DNA from: Hymenoscyphus infarciens
Taxonomy: Eukaryota > Ascomycota > Leotiomycetes > Helotiales > Helotiaceae
Assembly: GCA_001414345.1 (NCBI GenBank)
Contig: LLCB01000681.1
Coordinates: 1-12,858, forward strand
Length of the DNA stretch: 12,858 bases
Direction: 5' to 3'
Both the position numbers and the translations under genes were made by a program. Below are positions 1 through 7,088 of the stretch, one piece after another. Position 1 is the stretch's first letter, and every line of letters starts with the position of its first letter. The notes under the pieces were generated by a model. That model saw only the letters and a list, made by a program, of their open reading frames with translations, was not told where the DNA came from and made no database searches.

Positions 1-301
1 AATTAAAAAGTTAAATATTTAATATATATAAATTAATTATTAAGAAATTATAAAAATATATAATTTACTAGCTTTTAACTAGTTTTTTAATCTTTAAAAT
101 TAGATTTTAATACTTTTTAGTATATAAGAGTTAAAAGAACTAGTAAGTAACTAAAGCTTTAATTAAAAAGTTAAATATTTAATATATATAAATTAATTAT
201 TAAGAAATTATAAAAATATATAGTTTACTAGCTTCTAACTAGTTTTTATATCTTTAAAACTAGATTTTAATACTTTTTAGTAGATAAGAGTTAAAAGAAC
301 T
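1..301. repeat. AT-rich ~160-bp satellite, left block
   Basis: Two head-to-tail copies of a 160-bp unit: unit 1 is 1-160, and unit 2 starts at 161 and is cut at 301 by the insertion of element 1. The units differ at only a few positions. Each carries a recurring CTAG...AACTAG core (around 69-82 and 229-242) and the string TTAAAAGAACT near its end, where element 1 inserted. Neither CpA nor TpG occurs in either full unit, so the satellite appears as heavily RIP-mutated as the elements. I see no coding potential. A centromeric or subtelomeric origin is possible but nothing here shows it. Confidence 0.9.
297..301. other. Target-site duplication of element 1, left copy (GAACT)
   Basis: The five bases before the 5' LTR of element 1 are GAACT, and the same five follow its 3' LTR at 6275-6279. 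Uninterrupted satellite units read AAAAGAACTAGTAAG here, so the duplication fits a single integration with a 5-bp stagger, as usual for copia integrases. Confidence 0.93.
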
Positions 302-385
302 TGTTAGTATTAGGTAATAATTACCTTACTTACTAATAGGCTTTAGGTTTAAACCTTAGTCTATACTAGTTCTTTCTAGTATTGT

Positions 386-449
386 CTAGAAGGTTCGGTT
401 ACGTTCTCGGTTACAGTTAAGCAAACACGTAATCCCTAGAACCTTCTAG
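386..449 (+). promoter_or_regulatory. Paired heat-shock-like palindromes in U3 (nGAAnnTTCn)
   Basis: CTAGAAGGTTC at 386-396 and GAACCTTCTAG at 439-449 form an 11-bp perfect inverted repeat. Each arm contains the GAAnnTTC arrangement recognised by heat shock factors. Both arms are present in all four LTRs of the window: 5976-5986 and 6029-6039, 6701-6711 and 6753-6763, 12265-12275 and 12318-12328. They lie upstream of the TATA candidate, as promoter elements would. Factor binding is inference; the inverted pair could instead form a hairpin in RNA. Confidence 0.45.
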
Positions 450-501
450 CAACCCCTTTTAATTTATAAGCTATAAAAGCTTCTAGTATTTACTCTAAAA
501 G

Positions 502-509
502 TATATATA
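502..509 (+). promoter_or_regulatory. Candidate TATA box of LTR promoter
   Basis: TATATATA lies about 200 bp into the LTR and is unchanged in all four LTRs (6092-6099; on the other strand 6641-6648 and 12206-12213). A second candidate, TATAAAA at 472-478, is not kept in the 3' LTR, which reads TATAGAA there. In a TA-rich background a TATA match alone is weak; conservation and position downstream of the paired palindromes support it. Confidence 0.4.
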
Positions 510-684
510 GCTCTCTTCTATCTTTTAGTTAAGAATTAAGTTAAAATTCACTAAGTCTTTTATACTTATACTTCAACTTCTTAGAAATATAATTTAGCGA
601 TTACCTAACCTACTCTATGCTAATTCAACTTACGTACTTCTAACCTACCCTATAGTCTACCCTATACATATATAACCTCTTATA

Positions 685-696
685 GGTTATAAGCCT
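685..696 (+). other. Element 1 primer-binding site (half-tRNA iMet type, RIP-altered)
   Basis: Immediately after the LTR the sequence is GGTTATAAGCCT. The same place in element 2 reads GGTTATGAGCCC, complementary to the anticodon loop and 3' anticodon stem of initiator tRNA-Met. The two changes here, G to A and C to T, are RIP-type. The usual TGG complement of a tRNA 3' end is absent. Drosophila copia uses a 5' half of initiator tRNA-Met as primer, and this site suggests the same mode. Confidence 0.8.
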
Positions 697-1360
697 GGAG
701 AGCCAACTTTAGGTCTCTAGAGCTGAACTCGTTTTATATAATATTACGTGATATTACCGACTTCTGGTCTAAATACCGTTATATTCGGTGGTATACCCCC
801 TACTCCCTCTAATAGTAAAGTCTTTAGCAAGAGATCTATATCCTATGTCTCTAAGATAAGAGCTCTAATAAGAGTAAAGCTAGAGATATAAGTAAATATA
901 TATAAAAACTTATATATATACTACTTATACTTAAACCTATAACTATATCTATACAATTACGTCATTCTATAGCAGGTAGTATAGCCTTCTTCTTAAACTA
1001 AGGAGCCTAGGCTTATAGCTACCTTTATATAAGGACTTATATATATAAAGAAGCTAGTAAGAAGTAGCTATCTCTTCTAGTAGACTTTTAGATTATATAA
1101 GACTACTATTATCTATACTTATAAGAAGCTATTCTTAAAGAAGGTTAAGTATAACTTAATTAGTATATAGGTTATCCTATTCTTATATAAGATAAGTTAG
1201 CCTAGTAAGAAAGAAAGATAGTATAGTTATTTATATTTAAAAGAAAATATAAAGCTTACTATTCTTCTCTAACTAAAAAAGCTAATAAGTACTTAAAAGA
1301 GTATATTTTAATCTATCTATATATATATATATATATAGACTTTAAAAAGGGGATTTAAAT
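685..1360 (+). other. Element 1 untranslated leader, no gene seen
   Basis: The 676 bp between the primer-binding site and gag hold no ORF with copia similarity in any frame I read. A leader this long would carry packaging and dimerisation signals of the genomic RNA, but none can be named from sequence. A TA dinucleotide run lies at about 1319-1337, just upstream of gag, and is shorter in element 2 (about 11366-11377). The region matching the CACGTG palindrome of element 2 (around 740-765) is degraded here and about 4 bp shorter. Confidence 0.75.
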
Positions 1361-2131
1361 ATATCTTCTACTTTATTTAAAAGAGAGAAGCTAATTAGCT
1401 ACTCTAACTATATAAAGTAGCTTATAAAAGCTAAGCTTTATCTAAAGATAAATAGTTTTATACTCTATATCTTAAGTACTATTAAAGAACTTAGAAAGTC
1501 TTTATACTATAATAAAATAAAAGAAGGTAAATATAAGCTTAAATTAGATAAACTAGCTATAAAATACAAAGATAAGCTAGACGATTATAAAGCTAAGAGT
1601 AATAAAGCTTTAGCTACTTTATAAGCTATTATCTCTTCTAATAATTTAAAGAGATATATAGACGTTAACTTTCCTTCTAATCTTTAAGATAAAATTAAGA
1701 CTAACTTTAGTAGCTCTAGTCTAGAACTAGTAAGTTAATATTATAATAAGATAACTAACACCTACTATAGTAACTTTAGTACTATAGAAGAATATATATC
1801 TAAAATCTAGTCCTTAGTTATATACTTAAGAAGCTTAGATAAAAAAGTATCTAATACTTTTATACTAGTTACTATCTTTAATAGTCTTCCTAGCTCTTTT
1901 AATTCTTTTATATCTAGAAAGTATAAAGATATAGAAAACAATATTAGTTTTATAGACTTAGACGACTTAATAAGTAACCTTATAGGCAAAGAGTCTAGAA
2001 TAACTTAAAGAAGTAATTTAGAAGCTAATAAAGCTTCTATTAAAACTAGCTCTCTATATACCTACTATAATAAAAAAGAGTATATTAAGAGTAAATACTT
2101 TATACTTTACTTAAAGCTTAGAAAGAGCTTT

Positions 2132-2185
2132 AATAATACTAGTAATAATACTAGTAAAAATACTAGTAATAATACTAGTAATAAT
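2132..2185 (+). repeat. 12-bp minisatellite encoding Asn-Asn-Thr-Ser repeats in gag-pol
   Basis: Four 12-bp units of the form AATAATACTAGT (one unit starts AAA) plus a trailing AATAAT encode NNTS repeats between the zinc knuckle and the protease. A Lys/Asn/Asp-rich stretch with four GATAAA-type repeats follows, to about 2230. The same repeat number and the same AAA variant occur in element 2 (about 10524-10571), so the expansion predates both insertions. It looks like a flexible, basic linker; function unknown. Confidence 0.8.
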
Positions 2186-3643
2186 TCTTTTAAGAAGAAT
2201 AAAAAGAAGAATAAAGATAAAGATAAAGATAAAGACTCTAATAACTCTAAAGCTTTACCTAGAGTTATTATATTAGCTAGTACTAATAGTAAGAATAATA
2301 ATACTATAGCTAGCTTTACTAGCTCTAATAATAGACTAGTATTAGACTCTAGAGCTATTAAACACTTTACGTCTAATAAAGACTAGCTTCTTGATTTTAA
2401 AGAGCTAAATAGCTTAATTATAGTAGCTAATAATATTAAAGAACCTCTATTAGATAAAGATAATATACCTATTACTTATAAAAGGATAGAGCTACTTATT
2501 AAGAACGTATACTACGTTCCTAGCCTTAATAATACTCTGATTTTAGCTTACTTTTTAGCTAGTAAAGGTTAAGATATTAAGCTTAATAAAGACTATACTT
2601 ATATTAGTAATAATAAAGCTAATATTAAGATTAAAGCTATTTAGTAAAATAATACTTATTATCTTCTTAAACTAGCTATAAACTATAGTAAGCTTAAAAA
2701 AGTAGTTTATAGTATTAATAAGTCTATTAAAGAAGAAAATCTTACTCTATTATATAAGAGACTTAATTACTTAAACCTAGAGTATTTAGTTAAAACTATA
2801 GATAATACTATAGGCTTTAAGCTTAGTAATAAGTCTAATAAGACTATAGATAATTATAAACCTTATTATCTAGGTAAACTAACTAAGAAAGTAAGCTATA
2901 TACCTTTAAAGAGTCCTAGTAATAGTAACTCTCTTACTTACTTTAACCTAGATATAGCTAGTCCTTTTAGAGTTAAAGGAAATAAAGGAGAATCTTACTT
3001 TATTACCTTTACTTATTAAAAGACTAGACTAGTCTATATCTATACTATTAAGCTTAAATTAGAGGCTTTAGATACTTTAATAGAACTATATAAGCTATTA
3101 AAGAATTAATTTAATATCTCTATTAAAGGATTATACTTAGATAATGTTAAAGAGTTTAAAAGTACTAAGTAGGATCTATTTTATAAAGAGAATAGGATAT
3201 ATAACAATTATATAAGCCCTTATAGTTAAGAATAGAATAGTATATTAGAACGTCTTAATAGATATATTCTAGAAAGACTTATAGCTATAGTAGCTAAAAA
3301 GAATATACTACTATACTTTTAGCCTTACTTAGTTAAGTCTATAATTTATATAAAGAATTAGACTTATAACTCTACTATAAAGAGTACTTCTTATAAAGCT
3401 ATTCTAAAAGAAAAGCCTAATATATCTTATATTAAAGTACTAGGCTCTTTTTATTATTATCTTAAGCTAAAAGAAGTAAGACTTAAAGATAGTCTAGGAA
3501 AGCTAGAAGTTAAGGCTAATAAAGGTATACTAGTAAGCTTTAATTCTTCTAATAACTATTTAGTCTATAACTTTAATAAAAAGACTATAGACTCTACTAG
3601 AGATATTACTATTAAAGAAGAATTAGAGTATAAAGAAGACTAT

Positions 3644-3661
3644 AAGTCTAAAAAAGACTAT
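3644..3661 (+). repeat. In-frame 18-bp insertion/duplication specific to element 1
   Basis: Element 1 carries six extra codons (Lys-Ser-Lys-Lys-Asp-Tyr) that element 2 lacks, directly after a GAC TAT that the insert repeats at its end. It lies in the acidic, low-complexity linker between integrase and reverse transcriptase. Together with one extra GAA codon near 3761-3779 it explains the full 21-bp length difference between the two gag-pol frames. Confidence 0.8.
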
Positions 3662-5635
3662 AGTACTCTACTAGATTCTGATTTAGAAGACTATAATACT
3701 CTTTTAGAGATTATAAATAAACCTTTTAAAGATAAAGAGCCTTCTATAAATATAAAAGAATTAGAAGAAGAAGAAGAAGCTATAGAAGATATTAATCCTA
3801 TAGTAGAAAGCAAAGATAAAGAGGCTATAAAGGAATCTATTAATCTAAGACCTTAAAAAGCTATTAGCTATAACTATAATAGAAGCTATACTAAAAAAGC
3901 TAATATAGCTTCCTTTTATAACTATACTACTTTTACTCTTTTAGTCTCTAAAATAGAGGGTGAAAACCTTATAAAAGAAGATAATAATAAGGCTATAACT
4001 TCTAAAGTTACTATTAAGAAGCTTATAGGTTTTATTTTAGAACTTAAAACTTATAAAGAAGCTATTAGTCTTAGTAATCCTTATAAAGACTACTAGATTA
4101 AGTCTATATAAAGTAAGCTAAATACTTTAGAGTCTAATAAGACTTAGAAAGCTAATAGCTCTTTAGACTCTTCTTCTTCTTTTTCTATTATACTTATTAA
4201 AACTAAGTAAGTTTATAAGATTAAAGATCTTAAAGACAGCTATATAGAGCTAAAAAGTTGATTTATAGCTAAAGGCTTTAAGTAGATTTATAGAAGAGAC
4301 TATATAAACTCTTATACTAGAGTTATTAAATAGATTTTATAGAAACTAGTCTTTACTTTAGCTATACTTTATAGTCTTATTATATATAAGATAGATATAG
4401 TATCTGCTTTTACTTATAGACTTATAGATACTAGTAATCTATATATAAAGCCTTCTAAAGGACTAGATACTTACTTAAAAGTAAGTAACTACTTTATAGA
4501 AGAAAGTAATAGTATTACTAGTCTATTACTTTTAAAAGCTTTATATAGCTTAAAGTAATCGGCTAGGATCTAGTACTATACTTTAACTAAAGTTCTTAAA
4601 GACTTAAAGTATAGTCTTTTAAACTTTAAATCTTATCTTTAGATTAATAGAGAGAAGTCTATTATACTTAGTATATATATAAATAATATAGCTATAATAG
4701 CTCCTTCTATTCTATTAGCTAAAGAACTTATTAAAGACCTAGAAAAGTATTTTATAGTTAAAGACTTAGAACTTATAAAAGACTATCTAGGTATAAACGT
4801 TACTATAAGTAAAGACTCTTATAATAATTAGGTTCTAAAGCTAGACTAAAGTAATTATATAGCTAAAGTATTAGAAAAGTATAGCTTTAAAGAAGCTAAT
4901 CTTATATATATACTTATAATAGCTAAAGTAAAACTAGTACTTAATAAAGATAAAGCGTCTAAATTAGATATAAAGCTATTTTAAGGTATTATAGGTTATT
5001 TATTATATATTATTCTAGGAACTAGACCTAATATAGCTTATTTAGTTATAAGATTAGCTAAATATGCTAGTAATCTTAGTTCTAATTATTTTAAAGCTAT
5101 TAAAAGAGTTCTAAGATATCTTAATACTACTATTAATTATAGTATTAAATACTATAGTAACTTATCCTCTTATATAAGTAGCTTTATTAACGTTGATTAT
5201 ACTAGAGATATTAGTACTAGAAAGTCTACTAGTAGCTATATATTCTATATAGTAGGTAGTCTCTTTACTTAGCGTAGTAAGCTTTAGTCTATTATAGCTT
5301 AAAGCTCTATTAAAGCTGAATACGTAGCTCTTAATCTAGCTATTAAAGAAGCTATATATATTATAGCTTTACTTAAAGAGTTAGACTTTTATAAATAAGT
5401 AAAGTTCTCTTTATATATTAATAATAAAAGCGTTATAGACTTAAGTAAGAACCTTATATTTTATAAACGTATTAAATATATAAACGTGAAATATTACTTT
5501 ATAAGAGACCTTATTACTAAGGGTATTATAGATATTATATACATCTCTATTAAAGAATAAAAAGCAGACGGCTTTATTAAAGCTTTAGATAAAGTAAAGT
5601 ATAAGAGCTTTCTTAAAGAACTTAGCTTTATATAA

Positions 5636-5891
5636 GCTATATATTTAGTATTCTCTATTAAAGAGATACTTTTATTTATTTTTACTACTCTCTTTAAAGA
5701 GGTATTTATTCTTTAAGATTAGATTAGTTATTAGTCTACTTTTAGCTCTTACTTAGTCTATTAACTTATACTTTAAAGTTAAGTTAATATTTTAGTCTAG
5801 TTTATTTACTTCTACTTTGTTTACTTACTTCTACTTTAAAGTTAAGTAAGTATTTCCTCTATTATTAAGTAAAGTACTTATTAAGAGGGTA
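5636..5891 (+). other. Element 1 3' untranslated region, no gene seen
   Basis: This 256-bp stretch from the gag-pol stop to the 3' LTR contains short internal repeats: TTAAAGAGATAC / TTAAAGAGGTAT (about 5658 and 5692) and ACTTTAAAGTTAAGT (about 5770 and 5834). It is about 15 bp longer than in element 2 because of an extra segment near 5794-5808. No coding potential is visible; it ends in the polypurine tract. Confidence 0.7.
5883..5889 (+). other. Element 1 polypurine tract
   Basis: AAGAGGG lies two bases before the 3' LTR. Element 2 has AAGAGAG at the equivalent place. This is the expected position of the plus-strand primer of an LTR retrotransposon. It is short, and the TA between tract and LTR is slightly unusual. 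Confidence 0.65.
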
Positions 5892-6274
5892 TATTAGTAT
5901 TAGGTAATAATTACCTTACTTACTAATAGGCTTTAGGTTTAAATCTTAGTCTATACTAGTTCTTTCTAGTATTGTCTAGAAGGTTCAGTTACGTTCTCGG
6001 TTATAGTTAAGCGAATATATAATCCCTAGAACCTTCTAGTAACCCCTTTTGATTTATAAGCTATAGAAGCTTCTAGTATTTACTCTAGAAGTATATATAG
6101 CCCTCTTCTATCTTTTAGTTAAGAATCAAGTTAAAATTTACTAAGTCTTTTATACTTATACTTCAACTCCTTAGAAACGTGATTTAGTAATCACCTGACC
6201 TACCCTGTGCCGATTCAACTTACGTACTTCTGACCTACTCTATAGTCTACCCTGTACGTATATAACCTCTTATA
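5892..6274 (+). repeat. Element 1 3' LTR
   Basis: 383 bp, colinear with the 5' LTR at 302-684. It begins TATTAG instead of TGTTAG and ends CTCTTATA, so both conserved terminal dinucleotides now read TA. It keeps several ancestral bases lost in the 5' LTR (for example the CACCTGACC and GTGCCGATTC strings around 6191-6216), while the 5' LTR keeps others. The two copies were therefore mutated independently. Confidence 0.95.
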
Positions 6275-6279
6275 GAACT
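6275..6279. other. Target-site duplication of element 1, right copy (GAACT)
   Basis: Matches 297-301 exactly. After it the satellite resumes with AGTAGAAAGTATAGCTTT, the expected end of the unit interrupted at 301. Confidence 0.93.
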
Positions 6280-6448
6280 AGTAGAAAGTATAGCTTTAAT
6301 TGTTTAAATAAACATTTAATATATATAAATTAATTATTAAGAAATTATAAAAATATATAGTCTACGAGCTTCTAACTAGTTTTTATATCTTTAAAATTAG
6401 ATTTTAATACTTTTTAGTATAAAAGAGTTAAAAGAACTAGTAAGTAAT

Positions 6449-6453
6449 TAAAG
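6449..6453. other. Target-site duplication of element 2, left copy (TAAAG)
   Basis: TAAAG precedes the outer end of element 2's left LTR and recurs at 12413-12417 after its right LTR. The intact satellite reads CTAAAGCTTT or TTAAAGCTTT at this point, so element 2 used a site about 20 bp further along the unit than element 1. Confidence 0.93.
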
Positions 6454-6847
6454 TATAAGAGGTTATATATATATAGAGTAGACTATAGAGTAGGCTATAG
6501 AGTAGGTTAGAAGTACGTAAGTTAAATCGGTATAGAGTAGGTTAGATAATCACTAAATTACGTTTCTAAGGAGTTAAAGTATAAGTATAAAAGACTTAGT
6601 GAATTTTAACTTAATTACTAGCTAAAAGATAGAAGAGGGCTATATATACTTCTAGAGTAAATACTAGAAGCTTTTATAGCTTATAAATCAAAGAGGTTAT
6701 TAGAAGGTTCTAGGGATCACATGTTTACTTAACTATAACTAAGAACGTAACCGAACCTTCTAGATAACACTAGAAAGAACTAGTATAGACTAAGGTTTAA
6801 ACCTAAAGCTTATTAGTAAGTAAGGTAATTATTACCTAATACTAACA
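6454..6847 (-). repeat. Element 2 3' LTR
   Basis: Read on the minus strand it starts TGTTAG (6847) and ends CTCTTATA (6454). It matches the right LTR at equal length, nearly all differences being transitions. It carries an 11-bp tandem addition near its end (CTATAGAGTAG-type repeats, about 6475-6505 on the plus strand) absent from element 1 LTRs. CACATG at about 6719-6724 is a RIP-altered form of the CACGTG seen in the right LTR. Confidence 0.95.
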
Positions 6848-7088
6848 TACTCTCTTAATAAGTATTTTACTTAATAATAGAGGAAATACTTACTTAACTT
6901 TAAAGTAGAAGTAAGTAAATAAAGTAGAAGTAAATATTAACTTAACTTTAAAGTATAAGTTAATAGACTTAGTAAGAGCTAAAAGTAGACTAATAACTAA
7001 TCTAATCTTAAAGAACAAATACCTTTTTAAAGAGAGTAGTAAAAATAAATAAAAGTATCTCTTTAATAGAGAATACTAAATATATAGC
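6848..7088 (-). other. Element 2 3' untranslated region with polypurine tract
   Basis: 241 bp between the gag-pol stop and the 3' LTR, colinear with 5636-5891 of element 1. The polypurine tract is AAGAGAG on the minus strand (6850-6856 on plus), two bases from the LTR. No coding potential seen. Confidence 0.7.

Larger units (their letters stand above)
302..684 (+). repeat. Element 1 5' LTR
   Basis: Starts TGTTAG and ends CTCTTATA, where the expected terminal CA has become TA. It aligns end to end without gaps with the 3' LTR at 5892-6274. By hand I count about 31 differences, all C/T or G/A transitions, as expected for RIP after integration rather than ordinary divergence. It should hold the promoter and the start and end of transcription. 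It contains a TATATATA box, a CACGT remnant of an E-box at 426-430 and two heat-shock-like palindromes. U3/R/U5 borders cannot be placed by eye. Confidence 0.95.
1361..5635 (+). pseudogene. Element 1 gag-pol polyprotein, RIP-inactivated
   Basis: One frame of 1425 codons encodes a copia polyprotein. Residues 1 to about 220 are Gag of the UBN2/copia type. A zinc knuckle at 233-246 (2057-2098) keeps CX2CX4HX4C spacing, but all four ligands are Tyr. The protease site reads LDSRA at 328-332, with Gly changed to Arg. A pre-integrase segment near 467-502 is followed by integrase with Asp531, Asp594 and Glu630, exactly DD35E. Reverse transcriptase has Asp1012 in motif A and YINN instead of YVDD at 1106-1109. 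RNase H keeps Asp1279 and Glu1320. The start is ATA where element 2 has ATG. I count about 37 internal stops, mostly at Trp or Gln positions, and no frameshift. The frame closes at TAA 5633-5635 after a FIKALDKVK-type C terminus. Confidence 0.95.
302..6274 (+). mobile_element. Element 1: full-length, RIP-inactivated Ty1/copia retrotransposon
   Basis: The element is 5973 bp with two 383-bp LTRs, a primer-binding site abutting the 5' LTR, a leader, one gag-pol frame, a polypurine tract and a 5-bp target duplication. The order protease, integrase, reverse transcriptase, RNase H places it in Ty1/copia rather than Ty3/gypsy. It is structurally complete but dead: the start codon is ATA, about 37 in-frame stops interrupt gag-pol, and both aspartates of the RT YVDD box are asparagine. 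It lies in a satellite and faces a second copy of the family on the other strand. Family name is unknown to me. Confidence 0.95.
6275..6453. repeat. Satellite spacer between the two elements
   Basis: Contains the last 18 bp of the unit split by element 1 (6280-6297) and nearly all of the next unit (6298-6453, finished by CTTT at 12418-12421, giving 160 bp). The start of this unit differs from the other units (AATTGTTTAAATAAACATTT at 6298-6317), keeping one TG and one CA that the other units lack, and it reads TACGAGC at 6362-6368 where others read TACTAGC. It forms the loop of the large inverted repeat made by the two elements. Confidence 0.9.

Noticed and set aside
1..301. CRISPR-like array
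   Set aside because: The 160-bp units are contiguous with no unique spacers; this is satellite DNA in a eukaryotic context.
1319..1337. TA-repeat run as replication origin or other special site
   Set aside because: Simple TA microsatellite in a very TA-rich leader, with different length in element 2; nothing else supports a function.
685..1360. Host promoter or host gene captured in the leader
   Set aside because: The region is colinear with the leader of element 2 and has no coding frame, so it belongs to the element.
1807..1989. 60-codon open frame on the minus strand starting with TTG
   Set aside because: It lies antisense to Gag of element 1, has no ATG start, and is made of the reverse complement of the copia frame in a TA-rich background. 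No family resemblance.
5636..5891. Extra gene (env-like or accessory) downstream of pol
   Set aside because: Only 256 bp with stops in the gag-pol frame and short internal repeats; too short and no motif.
302..6274. Ty3/gypsy element
   Set aside because: Integrase motifs (531-630) come before the reverse transcriptase motifs (1012-1109), the order of Ty1/copia.
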